The position numbers were made by a program, and so were the translations under genes. Under the pieces are notes generated by a model, which ran no database searches, was not told the origin of the DNA, and worked only from the letters and a program-made list of their open reading frames with translations. Shown here one piece after another: positions 35,185-43,871 of a stretch of 64,000 nt of DNA. Numbering within the stretch: the stretch's first letter is position 1; each line of letters begins with the position of its first letter. This DNA comes from Micavibrio_B sp964633355 (GTDB lineage: Bacteria > Pseudomonadota > Alphaproteobacteria > Micavibrionales > Micavibrionaceae). The stretch lies in the NCBI GenBank assembly GCA_964633355.1, contig CAZWGO010000004.1:86033-150032 (forward strand), in the 5' to 3' direction.

Positions 35185-35739
35185 TTATCTTGGTTTATAT
35201 TCGAGATAGGTACTAACGCACGCTGGGGCAGCGGCAGCAGCTAGATCATATTGATCTAATTCACATCCTGGATTTCCGTTACATTCTCTCTGAATAGCAA
35301 TAGTCCAAGCCACCGTGTAGTCTATAACTGCCATGTCGCCATCTTCCATAGAAATTCTCATGCTGTAATAGCCCTGTGCTTCCTGAAGATTTGGGTCGTA
35401 TGTACCGTTTTTTTTATTATGGTTGATGGCCGTAGTTGTTTTTACCAAACATTCCCTTTCATATTCTCTCGAGAATAGCTGCGGGAATTTAAGCGCTTTA
35501 TATTTCTCTTCTTTTTCTTCTTTGGTCAAAGTATTATCTACCCAAATCTCGTCTAGTCTTTCATCGAAACTCTTTTCGATTACATTTTGTGCTGGAGTTG
35601 GCTCAAACTCTTGCTCTGCATTAAGAGTATTGATTGGAATAGAATCTTCTTTTGGTGTTTCAGTGGTATTTGATAGCTCATTCGAGCACGCCCCCACCAT
35701 TGTCATCGCAAAAATCGGCGCTAAAAATCTTAATTTCAT
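35185..35739 (-). CDS. hypothetical lipoprotein
   Basis: A 184-aa protein with signal peptide and lipobox VGAC at about position 18. The mature protein is acidic, has a Pro/Thr spacer, four cysteines in its later half (ERECLV, RECNGNPGC, PACVST) and no family that I recognise. It is AT-rich and reads against the trpA-accD direction, so it interrupts the operon: trpA ends 2 bp from its stop and its start is divergent from accD. This suggests a later insertion. Confidence 0.75.
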   Translation of the reverse strand: MKLRFLAPIFAMTMVGACSNELSNTTETPKEDSIPINTLNAEQEFEPTPAQNVIEKSFDERLDEIWVDNTLTKEEKEEKYKALKFPQLFSREYERECLVKTTTAINHNKKNGTYDPNLQEAQGYYSMRISMEDGDMAVIDYTVAWTIAIQRECNGNPGCELDQYDLAAAAAPACVSTYLEYKPR

Positions 35740-35893
35740 AAATACCCCGTTTGTTCAAATTTCAACTCTTGCTTCTTACGTCAACCAATTCACCTTGTCA
35801 AACTTTATGACTAATCCATCTCCTTCCCTTGACTTCCCACCCCCCCAATCCTGTATAGTCGGCCTTTCGTTTTGAATACTTAAGGAAACGCTT

Positions 35894-36901
35894 ATGAACT
35901 GGCTGACCAACACCATCCTGCCGAAAATCCGCAATATCGTCGGCGCGAAAGAAGCGCCTGACAATCTTTGGCAGAAATGCCCCGGTTGTTCCGGCATGCT
36001 GTTTTCCAAGGACCTAGCCGAGAATTTGAATGTCTGTACTCATTGCGGCCATCACTTGAAAATGCCGGTCGAGGACCGTTTGAAAAACCTGTTCGATAAC
36101 GGCAGCTTTACCCGCGTCAAAGTGCCGGAAGTCGCCGCTGATCCGCTTAAATTCCGCGACAAGAAAAAATATGCCGACCGCCTGAAAGAGGCGCAAACCA
36201 AAACCGGCGAGCGCGACGGCATCATGGTCGGCGAAGGCACGATGGGCGATATTCCGGTCGTCATCGCCGCGTTTAATTTCGATTTCATGGGCGGTTCGAT
36301 GGGCGCCGGTGTCGGCGAAGGTTTAGTCAAAGCCGCCGAAGCCGCGATCGCCAAGCGCGCGGCCCTTATCGCCATTCCGGCTTCCGGCGGGGCGCGTATG
36401 CAGGAAGGCATGTTCTCCCTGATGCAAATGCCGCGCACGACGATCGCCGTGCAAATGGTACAGGATGCCGGTCTTCCTTATTTTGTCTTGCTGACCGATC
36501 CGACAACAGGCGGCGTTTCCGCTTCATTCGCGATGCTCGGCGATATTCACATTTCCGAACCCGGCGCGATGATCGGCTTTGCCGGCAAACGCGTGATCGA
36601 GGAAACCATTCGCGAGCAATTGCCGCCCGGCTTCCAGACCGCTGAATATTTAAAAGAACACGGCATGGTCGATATGGTCGTCAGCCGCAAAGATTTGCGC
36701 GACACCATTATTCGCCTGCTCGATCTCCTGATGCGCAAAGACAGAGCCACAAAAATCTCCGGCACGCCCGTCGCAAACAAGCCTGATATCAAGCCATCAG
36801 GTCGCGGCGTCTTTACCGCTGATAGTTTCAAAGCGCCGAAAGCAAAATTAAAAACACCGGCCAATGAAGAAAAGCCTGCCATTAAAGTAGTGAAGAAATA
36901 A
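35894..36901 (+). CDS. accD: acetyl-CoA carboxylase carboxyltransferase subunit beta
   Basis: Carboxyltransferase half-subunit for malonyl-CoA formation. The 335-aa protein has the N-terminal zinc ribbon (CPGC at about 28-31 and CTHC at about 50-53), then the crotonase-like core with FDFMGGSMGAGVGEG, SGGARMQEG and TDPTTGGVSASFA. The last ~60 residues are a Lys/Pro-rich tail. Homology starts at this ATG, 154 bp from the divergent lipoprotein gene. Linkage to folC is conserved in proteobacteria. Confidence 0.96.
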   Translation: MNWLTNTILPKIRNIVGAKEAPDNLWQKCPGCSGMLFSKDLAENLNVCTHCGHHLKMPVEDRLKNLFDNGSFTRVKVPEVAADPLKFRDKKKYADRLKEAQTKTGERDGIMVGEGTMGDIPVVIAAFNFDFMGGSMGAGVGEGLVKAAEAAIAKRAALIAIPASGGARMQEGMFSLMQMPRTTIAVQMVQDAGLPYFVLLTDPTTGGVSASFAMLGDIHISEPGAMIGFAGKRVIEETIREQLPPGFQTAEYLKEHGMVDMVVSRKDLRDTIIRLLDLLMRKDRATKISGTPVANKPDIKPSGRGVFTADSFKAPKAKLKTPANEEKPAIKVVKK

Positions 36902-36910
36902 TTTCCTTTC

Positions 36911-36980
36911 TGTCATCCTGAGCAAAGCGAAGGATCTTGGCGAAACTTGAACGGGATCCTTCGCGTTGCTCAGGATGACA
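36911..36980. repeat. two-armed palindrome of the GTCATCCTGAGC type
   Basis: Left arm TGTCATCCTGAGCAAAGCGA + AGGATC, right arm GGATCCTTCGCGTTGCTCAG + GATGACA, with a 17-bp loop. It fills the accD-folC gap and leaves folC without a visible RBS. Elements of this sequence are common in many unrelated bacterial genomes. Confidence 0.85.
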
Positions 36981-36992
36981 AGATAATATTCT

Positions 36993-38258
36993 ATGCAGGA
37001 CATACTTATCCGTCTTACCAAACTCTATCCCAAAGCCATCGAGCCCGGGCTTGAACGAACCTGTCGCATCTTGCACGATCTTGGCGATCCGCATCTGAAA
37101 TTGCCGCCTGTCATCCATATCGCCGGCACAAATGGCAAAGGCTCGACGCTCGCTTTCATTCGCAGCCTGCTCGAAGATCGCGGCAAGACATGTCATGTTA
37201 TGACCTCACCGCATCTGGTGAAATTCAATGAGCGCTTTGTCATCGCCGGAGAAGAAATTTCCGATGAGAATCTTGAGGCTTTATTGCTGCGCGTTGAAAA
37301 TTTGAACGCAAGCAAACCGATCACGTTTTTTGAAATTACGACGGCGGCGGGCTTGCTTGCTTTCGCTGAAAACCCTGCCGATTATACGCTACTGGAAACG
37401 GGAATGGGCGGGCGTCTCGATTCCACCAACGTCGTCGATAATCCTTTGGTGACAATCATCACCAATATCTCGGCTGATCACACCCAGCATCTCGGTACCA
37501 CGCTGGACAAAATCGCTTTCGAAAAAGCGGGCATCATGAAGCATGGTGTGCCTTGCGTAATCGGCCCGATGAATCCCGCTATTCTTCCTGTTTTTGAAAA
37601 GCGCGCCGCCGAATTAAGCGCGCCGCTTTATCGCTGCGGCCATGAATGGAATTACAAAATTACAGAGAATGGTTTTACCCTTACCTTCAACGGAGAAAAT
37701 TATGATTGCCCGAAACCGAATTTACTCGGCGATCATCAATATGCGAATGCAGCCACCGCTGTTGTTGCATACCTTACACTCCCTCTCCCCTCGGGAGAGA
37801 GCCGGGGTGAGGGAAACTTCTTTGGTATTACCAAAGCCACATGGCCCGCCCGCTTGCAAAAAATACAAAGCGGAAAGCTTTTTGATATACTGCCCGATGG
37901 CTGGGAGCTTTGGCTCGATGGCGGCCATAACGAAGCAGGCGGAAAAATTCTTGGCCATCAGGCGCGTCACTGGCAGGCGGAAGATGGCAAACCCCTGCAC
38001 CTGATCCTCGGCATGCTGACAACCAAAGACCCCGCGCCGTTTTTTGACCACCTGAAACCTTATGTGACCAGCGCCACCGCAATCCCGATTCCGGAAGAAA
38101 AACTGGCTTTTGCGCCGGAAGACCTCGCAAAGACCCTTGGCATAGAAAATGCGCCGGACCCTGAAACGGCAATCGCCGAGATCACCAAGACCTCTCCAAA
38201 TGGGCGGATTTTAATCACCGGATCGCTCTATCTGGCGGGAAATATTCTAAGCTATTGA
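36993..38258 (+). CDS. folC: bifunctional folylpolyglutamate/dihydrofolate synthase
   Basis: Adds glutamate to dihydropteroate and folates. The 421-aa Mur-ligase-like protein has the P-loop HIAGTNGKGST (about 48-58), TSPHLVKFNERF, ETGMGGRLDSTN, and WLDGGHNEAGG in the C-terminal domain. Between VVAYLT and FFGITKATWPARLQ the protein contains LPLPSGESRGEG, which is the translation of a palindromic repeat (37781-37813) inserted at the junction before the WPARLQ loop. The reading frame is intact, so the enzyme probably tolerates it. Confidence 0.93.
   Translation: MQDILIRLTKLYPKAIEPGLERTCRILHDLGDPHLKLPPVIHIAGTNGKGSTLAFIRSLLEDRGKTCHVMTSPHLVKFNERFVIAGEEISDENLEALLLRVENLNASKPITFFEITTAAGLLAFAENPADYTLLETGMGGRLDSTNVVDNPLVTIITNISADHTQHLGTTLDKIAFEKAGIMKHGVPCVIGPMNPAILPVFEKRAAELSAPLYRCGHEWNYKITENGFTLTFNGENYDCPKPNLLGDHQYANAATAVVAYLTLPLPSGESRGEGNFFGITKATWPARLQKIQSGKLFDILPDGWELWLDGGHNEAGGKILGHQARHWQAEDGKPLHLILGMLTTKDPAPFFDHLKPYVTSATAIPIPEEKLAFAPEDLAKTLGIENAPDPETAIAEITKTSPNGRILITGSLYLAGNILSY
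37781..37813 (+). repeat. coding-embedded palindromic repeat in folC
   Basis: CCCTCTCCCCTCGGGAGAGA followed by GCCGGGGTGAGGG, read in frame as LPSGESRGEG. The same element type lies in the binding-protein gene at 53148. The sequence matches a repeat motif that is scattered in many bacterial genomes. Confidence 0.85.
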
Positions 38259-38299
38259 TATAAAGAAATATAATTACAAAGCTTTTTGTTTATTTGTGG

Positions 38300-38326
38300 T
38301 TATGTAATATGTTATAAATTACATAA
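38300..38326. promoter_or_regulatory. perfect 9-bp dyad TTATGTAAT-N9-ATTACATAA
   Basis: TTATGTAAT (38300-38308) and ATTACATAA (38318-38326) are exact inverted copies in an AT-rich intergenic region 38 bp before the next gene. It has the size and spacing of an operator for a dimeric regulator. Single half-sites occur at 24445 and 40779. Confidence 0.5.
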
Positions 38327-38363
38327 TAGAGCCTAAATGGCCATTCATAAACAGGGGTGATAT

Positions 38364-39287
38364 ATGCGTGAGGATTTTACGGCCCATTCCGTATCTTTAG
38401 GTCCAAATTTGTTAGCTGTTCCTATGTCTCAATATGATGATTTGAGAGCCCAAGGAGAAGATATTAGTGCTTTTCGCTTCACTGATGACCGTCGATACGC
38501 ATTAATTCAGCCCGATCCGAAGAAAGAATTAACGGAAGCGGAAATCTGCAAAATCAATCTGCTTTGTGACAAAGTGGAAGGTTCAAAGAACCGTGAAGTC
38601 AAAGCATCGGTATTGGGCGCCATCCGCACCCATTTTAATCGTAGTAAGCAAGATTTTCAGCTTATAGAATTCGGCGCTGGCCGCCATCCTTTAACGCCTC
38701 ATGTCCGTGCTTCGAATGCATCTGAATACCATGCAATCGAAATCGACAAGGACATTATCGCTGAACTCAATGCCAAGGGCATCTCGGCCTCAACGATTGA
38801 TTCAATTACCACAGGTACCTTGCAAACTGATAAAACCAGAATTGCCGCAGGCGTTTATACTTTGCATTTCTGGGAACCGGAAAAAGCCGCAGATGATATC
38901 AAACGTGTTATTTCACAAGACGGTTTCTTTGTTGCCAATTATATGGCAGCAAAAAAAGAAAAACATGCAGAGCATAGCCAAGAGCTTCTCCAATCCCTGC
39001 GTGAAGAAGGACTTTCCGTTTCGATTATACGGCAAGGCGTTACAAAAACACATCAGCACGCCAAAACCAATCTTCGGTCCGACGAGAATCTGGGTAATGA
39101 ATTCTGGGTTGTATCTTATCCACCTGAGAAAAACGGCATGAAAGCTGTCTCGACCAGATTTGCTCAGACCTTAATCGATCATTTGCCGAAAATTCATGGC
39201 ACTTACCTGCAGCAAACAACTCACGACGCAATTAAAGCGTCTGATAAATCTTCTCAATCGCCTCTGCCGGATCTGCAGATTCCGTAA
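38364..39287 (+). CDS. putative SAM-dependent methyltransferase-like protein
   Basis: A 307-aa protein whose middle resembles a class I methyltransferase: LIEFGAGRHPLTPHV (motif I, about 94-108), EYHAIEIDKDII with an acidic residue at the end of strand 2, and VYTLHFWEPEKAADDIKRVI where motif IV/V would be. Substrate unknown. N- and C-terminal extensions are not recognised. It is AT-richer than the flanking metabolic genes, starts behind an operator-like dyad, and its 3' end overlaps the convergent pyrF by 56 bp, which points to an insertion at the folC/pyrF junction. Confidence 0.65.
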   Translation: MREDFTAHSVSLGPNLLAVPMSQYDDLRAQGEDISAFRFTDDRRYALIQPDPKKELTEAEICKINLLCDKVEGSKNREVKASVLGAIRTHFNRSKQDFQLIEFGAGRHPLTPHVRASNASEYHAIEIDKDIIAELNAKGISASTIDSITTGTLQTDKTRIAAGVYTLHFWEPEKAADDIKRVISQDGFFVANYMAAKKEKHAEHSQELLQSLREEGLSVSIIRQGVTKTHQHAKTNLRSDENLGNEFWVVSYPPEKNGMKAVSTRFAQTLIDHLPKIHGTYLQQTTHDAIKASDKSSQSPLPDLQIP

Positions 39288-39936
39288 TCGGCCTGCCGAT
39301 CACGAGATGCGTCGCTCCTAAATCCAGCGCTTCTTTCGGTGTCATCATGCGTTTTTGATCGTTTGCCGCCGTCCCTTCCGGCCTTATCCCGGGCGTGATC
39401 AACACAAACTGGCAGCCGATTTCCTCGCGCAAGGTTTTGATCTCATGCGACGAACAGACAACGCCTGCCATCCCTGCCTCTTTGGTTAGATTGGCGAGGC
39501 GCAGAACTTGGGCGGCAATCGGCGTTTCCTGCCCGACCAGCTTCAATCCTTCTTCGTCGAAACTGGTCAGGACCGTTACCGCGATCATCTTGGCAGGCCG
39601 CAGACCAAGTTTTTCCGCTTCGTCATTCGCCGCCTCGACCGCAGCCTTCATCATTTCAAATCCGCCGCCCGCATGCACGTTTAAATAGTCGGGCTGGAGT
39701 TTCGCCAACGCCCTCACCGATTTCGCCACCGTGTTCGGAATATCATGAAGTTTCAGATCGAGAAAGAAAGGCAGGTCCGGAAACGCGTCACGGATTTTTG
39801 TTACGCCTTGCGGCCCATGCGTGTTGAAAAATTCCAGCCCGAGTTTTACGCCTGCTTTGGTCGAGGCGATAATTTCGCATAGTTTTTCAGCAGCTGAAAA
39901 ATCCTGCGTATCGATGGCGCAGAAAACTCTTGGCAT
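39232..39936 (-). CDS. pyrF: orotidine 5'-phosphate decarboxylase
   Basis: Last step of UMP synthesis. The 234-aa TIM barrel has FCAIDTQDF, KLGLEFF, the catalytic array in FFLDLKLHDIPNTV (Asp-x-Lys-x2-Asp) and the phosphate loop VIGRPITESADP. The start ATG 39936 has AAAGGAGAAATAGAC upstream; a longer frame runs into lapA and is not conserved. Downstream of ihfB-lapA on the same strand. Confidence 0.95.
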   Translation of the reverse strand: MPRVFCAIDTQDFSAAEKLCEIIASTKAGVKLGLEFFNTHGPQGVTKIRDAFPDLPFFLDLKLHDIPNTVAKSVRALAKLQPDYLNVHAGGGFEMMKAAVEAANDEAEKLGLRPAKMIAVTVLTSFDEEGLKLVGQETPIAAQVLRLANLTKEAGMAGVVCSSHEIKTLREEIGCQFVLITPGIRPEGTAANDQKRMMTPKEALDLGATHLVIGRPITESADPAEAIEKIYQTL

Positions 39937-39949
39937 GTCTATTTCTCCT

Positions 39950-40345
39950 TTAAAGGATTTCAGGTACGGCAATACGCGGCGTCGGTTGATGGACCGGAAC
40001 TGGTTTTGTCGAAATTTGCGCCGCTTGCTGAAGGGCTGCGTAGCGTTCGATTTCCATGCGCTGGAAATCCACCTGTTTTTCCAGCGTTGCAATTTGCTTC
40101 TTGAGCGCGCGGCGCTGGGCACGCAGCTCCAGCGTATTGCTCCACAAAATCAAGCTGCCCCAGATAAAACCGAGAATGCAGGAGATAAATATAATAAGCG
40201 GCAGGGACAGCATCGCCGCATCATGCAAAGGCGACCATGTAAGATCCGCCGTTAAATCGCGATTGGACAATGTCACAAAAAATAAAGCTGCCACGACCGG
40301 CAGCGTAATGATGACCTTGATAAACAGAGCCAGGAACTTGGTCAT
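39950..40345 (-). CDS. lapA: LapA-family inner membrane protein
   Basis: A 131-aa protein with two membrane helices (about 5-27 and 44-68) and a cytoplasmic coiled coil (LRAQRRALKKQIATLEKQVD), matching the LapA/DUF1049 pattern; in E. coli LapA works with LapB in LPS control. It lies between ihfB and pyrF, its usual place in alphaproteobacteria. RBS GGAGATTAAC precedes the ATG. Confidence 0.85.
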   Translation of the reverse strand: MTKFLALFIKVIITLPVVAALFFVTLSNRDLTADLTWSPLHDAAMLSLPLIIFISCILGFIWGSLILWSNTLELRAQRRALKKQIATLEKQVDFQRMEIERYAALQQAAQISTKPVPVHQPTPRIAVPEIL

Positions 40346-40369
40346 GTTAATCTCCAGTTGCTTAAAAAA

Positions 40370-40654
40370 TTATTCGGAAACGTTCAGGCGCTCGCGAAGA
40401 CCTTTTCCGGTTTTGAAGAAGGGCAATCTTTTCGCATCGACCGACACGCTTTCGCCGGTACGCGGGTTACGGCCCGTCCGCGCTTGTCTTTCTTTCACCG
40501 AGAAAGCGCCGAAACCGCGAAGCTCCACACGGTCGCCCTTGATCAAAGCGGCAGTTACTTCCTCGAAAATAGTATCGATAATCGTTTCGACATCGCGCAA
40601 ATAAAGATGCGGATTTTTTTCTGCCAGAATTTGAATAAGCTCTGATCTTGTCAT
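40370..40654 (-). CDS. ihfB: integration host factor subunit beta
   Basis: DNA-bending HU/IHF-family protein, 94 aa. It has MTRSELIQILAEKNPHL at the start and the signature FGAFSVKERQARTGRNPRTG, containing the intercalating Pro arm. IHF-beta rather than HU is indicated by the length and the TRSELI start. First gene of the ihfB-lapA-pyrF unit. Confidence 0.94.
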   Translation of the reverse strand: MTRSELIQILAEKNPHLYLRDVETIIDTIFEEVTAALIKGDRVELRGFGAFSVKERQARTGRNPRTGESVSVDAKRLPFFKTGKGLRERLNVSE

Positions 40655-40789
40655 TCCACTAATTCCTGTTTCCCAAAGGTTTTAGAACATGGTTTAGAAT
40701 ATCGCCTATCCTGCCCTTATTTTTAGCTACTCGTCAAGTAATGCCCTGATAATGCTGGGAATTTTAATTATTTATGTATTATGTAATTA

Positions 40790-43700
40790 TTATTGGGTGA
40801 TAATTCCCTCAATTGCTTTTTCATCCAGTTCTTTGAGGTCTTCCTCGCTTAAAGGATCGTCGATATTGGGCATCGCCCCAGCTGGTCCGTCGAGACGATC
40901 AAGATTTTGCTGGCGCGCCGAAGAGCCGAATGACGTCCTGATAGTGGCAGCTTCTTCAGCGGCCTTCGCCAATTCATCGGACGCCTCGATCTTCATTTCT
41001 TCCGGATCCTCGATCGACACGTCGAGATCGACATTAAGGGACATGAATTCACGGTCAGGCAGGCCGAACGCGATTTTGTAATTGCCGCCCTTGACCGCAG
41101 GGAAGATAAAATAGCCGTCGGAATCGGTTTCGGTTTTCTCAACTTCAGATCCATCGCCGCCATTAATCAAACGAACCACCACACCTTCGAGGCCGCGCTT
41201 CAGGTGGACAAGATAACCGCTAATCTCGCTCATCTTGACGAACGGGAAGTCGATAATCGGCGTCGAACCACGGCGCGGAATTAAATCGCGATGATCGAAT
41301 TTCGGCGCAAGATAAATGTCTGGGATGGATTCAGTCACGACTTTGAAACGGGTCGGCGTTTCGCTAAGATTGGCAGCATAGATAATGCCGCCCTTATCTG
41401 TTTTTTGTCCGGCGGAGCCACCGCTGCCCCTGAACTCTATTCCTTCAAGTGGCGCATCTCCTGTATCGAAAATGTTGTTGTTGTTGTTGTCGATGAAAGC
41501 TCTCAAGCCCAAGGATGCCTGACCTCCTGTCACAGGATCGACCAAACGGTAATGATTTTTTTGATCTGGCTGGAGTGCCAAGCGTGTGCCGATTGTAAAT
41601 ATATAATTATTATCGCTTGAAGCTACAGCATCGAAATCAAGGCCAAATTTATCGTAGTCCCGGCTATATCTTAAATTGAGCGTATTGAGTTTAGCGTCAA
41701 AATCATGAGCTCCTTCGAAACGGAAAGAAGATCGACTGGTCAAGCGTTTTTGGCCGCTGAAACTTAAACGACGGAAATTACCTTCATCGGCATATTGATC
41801 GGGCGAAAGATTATAAATTAAAGCTCCACGAACTCTCATACCCGCTATTCCGGCAAGGGCGGTCAATTCGCCCTCGAACTCATCATACCCTTCATCCTTC
41901 GAAATGGTCCTGATCAGATCGTTATTGATACGAACGCCTTTGAGATTAAAGGAAAGAATATGTTCCAGGGAAATCTCATCTTCACGCTCAAGATAGGCAC
42001 GTTTCTGAAATCTGAAACTTGTATTAAATCCCTTAAAGGTTTTGCCGACAAATAATTCGGTGCGCTCTGCCAGCTCCTGATTCTCTTCGAGAAAATTTTT
42101 ATATACTGTATGTCCCGCGCCTATATTCGCGCCCATAAACCGTGTGTCGACTCCCATGTCGTAAGCTTGCCGCCCTTCGTCGGCACCTAGTAACTGGCCT
42201 CTGAAATTTATACCCATGAAGGACAAGGCGCTTGATACCGCAGCGCCTGTCGTGCGCACGAAGTCATTATCGTTGCGTGTAGATTCCGATGTAAATTCAG
42301 TGCCGTTCGCTCCCCGCGGTGCCGTTTGCGGGCCGTTGAAGGCGCTTACGCCCATCGTAAAGAAATTCGTGAAACCATAAAATAATTGACCGCTTGCGCC
42401 CGGCGTTCTGTCATCCTGCGCGTTTTCTGCAAAGGGCAGGAAATCCGATTTTGGCAAACCTGCGGCGAGATCATATTGCAACTCACCCTTGCGCAACTGG
42501 CGTGTGCCGCGCGTTACATCCCGCTTGATACTCGTTTTCTGTCCCTGCGGTCCGTAGAGAATAATCTCGAATGTATTGTACCCGGCAGGCAATTCAAGGT
42601 TTTCAAATCTATACCGCCCATCGGGTCCGATTTGCTGGAAAGCTGTAAACACGCCATTGCGGTAAAGCTCCGCATCATATCCTATTGGCGCATCACCCTC
42701 GAGAATAAAGTCTTCCGAATTATTCACATAGCGAATCCCAAGACTTGAATCGGATGAAATCTCTATACCCGCCCCGTTGCCAGAACTTCCAAAAAGCGGC
42801 ACGCTCGGATAGTAAACGTCACCTATCGAGATACGACCCGCCTTCATTGGCCCGAACATTTTCTTTAAAGGATCTCGGCGGCTCAACGTCATTCGCGAAC
42901 CCGTTATCTGCTGCCCTTCCTGACCGAGATATTGTCCGGATATGGTATAATCAGCCTCAAATCTGGCTAGATCCTGATAGCCTTGCAATGTGGCGGTTCC
43001 AAGAAGATTGCGATCATTGGTGCTGCTTTGAACTCCTGTAGAATTGATCACATACAGGGAAGGAAAACTGAAATCCCGATAAGGTGCCATAACGGCGTTT
43101 TCCGGCTTAATGGCATCGAAATTATAAGTTCTTATGTTTTTTGCATTTTGCTGGCGCTTCAATCGCTCCTGAAAAGGAAGCTCTGCGTCTGTTTTTAGAA
43201 CCAGCTCAAGGTTGCTCAAATCAAACATGGCATCTATGCCAAACCATTTTCTGAGCGCATCGATACGAACGAGGATATCTCCGTCTTGTATGACGGCTTC
43301 GTTCGCACCGATCTTTTCTTTTTTTCCGGCGATGATTATTTCTCTGGTATTAAGGTCCAGATTAAACGTGTTCTTTTCTTTTTCAAAGAAGCCTTCGGCT
43401 TTCTTGTCTCCAGCATTTACCGTTATGGCATAACTTAAAAGACTGGAAATACCGGTCAGGGGTATCAAGGCCTGATCGGGCGTAGCTCCTGACGGCAGAT
43501 AAACCGTAAACCCGTCTTCGCGCGGTATACCGTTAATTATGACACCAATCGGAATTTGATCATCGATGGAGAATGAGCCGCTCGATTGCTGTGACAGCTG
43601 TTGTGCAGAACCCTGATGAGCTGCTTCATTTAATTTATTATTGATTTCGGCATTTTCTTCATCGGAAAGCGTCGAGATCATTTCGCTCGATGGCTTTGAT

Positions 43701-43807
43701 GGAGGCAAAGAGGTAGCGTCAGCCGCAAGCCCTCTGCTTGCACCGGTTATCAAAACCCATACCATTATTGCAACCGCTTTAGCTAAAGCGGTTGGTACAG
43801 TTTTCAC
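40790..43807 (-). CDS. divergent chaperone-usher outer membrane usher
   Basis: A 1005-aa protein with a signal peptide cut near GLAA, read from GTG at 43807. Residues about 85-210 look like a periplasmic N-domain; about 230-830 are rich in alternating strands typical of a large barrel, interrupted by a plug-like segment (GYDAELYRNGVFTAFQQIG, DGRYRFENLELPAGYNTFEI and LYGPQGQ). The later part has an SdrD/carboxypeptidase-regulatory-like unit (FIDNNNNNIFDTGDAPLEG) and a further beta-sandwich (VEKTETDSDGYFIFPAVKGG), then an acidic tail. Position after a chaperone and two DUF4402 subunits supports an usher; similarity to FimD itself is weak, so this is a distant form. Confidence 0.7.
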   Translation of the reverse strand: MKTVPTALAKAVAIMVWVLITGASRGLAADATSLPPSKPSSEMISTLSDEENAEINNKLNEAAHQGSAQQLSQQSSGSFSIDDQIPIGVIINGIPREDGFTVYLPSGATPDQALIPLTGISSLLSYAITVNAGDKKAEGFFEKEKNTFNLDLNTREIIIAGKKEKIGANEAVIQDGDILVRIDALRKWFGIDAMFDLSNLELVLKTDAELPFQERLKRQQNAKNIRTYNFDAIKPENAVMAPYRDFSFPSLYVINSTGVQSSTNDRNLLGTATLQGYQDLARFEADYTISGQYLGQEGQQITGSRMTLSRRDPLKKMFGPMKAGRISIGDVYYPSVPLFGSSGNGAGIEISSDSSLGIRYVNNSEDFILEGDAPIGYDAELYRNGVFTAFQQIGPDGRYRFENLELPAGYNTFEIILYGPQGQKTSIKRDVTRGTRQLRKGELQYDLAAGLPKSDFLPFAENAQDDRTPGASGQLFYGFTNFFTMGVSAFNGPQTAPRGANGTEFTSESTRNDNDFVRTTGAAVSSALSFMGINFRGQLLGADEGRQAYDMGVDTRFMGANIGAGHTVYKNFLEENQELAERTELFVGKTFKGFNTSFRFQKRAYLEREDEISLEHILSFNLKGVRINNDLIRTISKDEGYDEFEGELTALAGIAGMRVRGALIYNLSPDQYADEGNFRRLSFSGQKRLTSRSSFRFEGAHDFDAKLNTLNLRYSRDYDKFGLDFDAVASSDNNYIFTIGTRLALQPDQKNHYRLVDPVTGGQASLGLRAFIDNNNNNIFDTGDAPLEGIEFRGSGGSAGQKTDKGGIIYAANLSETPTRFKVVTESIPDIYLAPKFDHRDLIPRRGSTPIIDFPFVKMSEISGYLVHLKRGLEGVVVRLINGGDGSEVEKTETDSDGYFIFPAVKGGNYKIAFGLPDREFMSLNVDLDVSIEDPEEMKIEASDELAKAAEEAATIRTSFGSSARQQNLDRLDGPAGAMPNIDDPLSEEDLKELDEKAIEGIITQ

Positions 43808-43871
43808 TTACATTCAGTCTCCAAATACTTTTTTGGATACACACAAACCAGAATTGGCCTGCGATCCCCTG

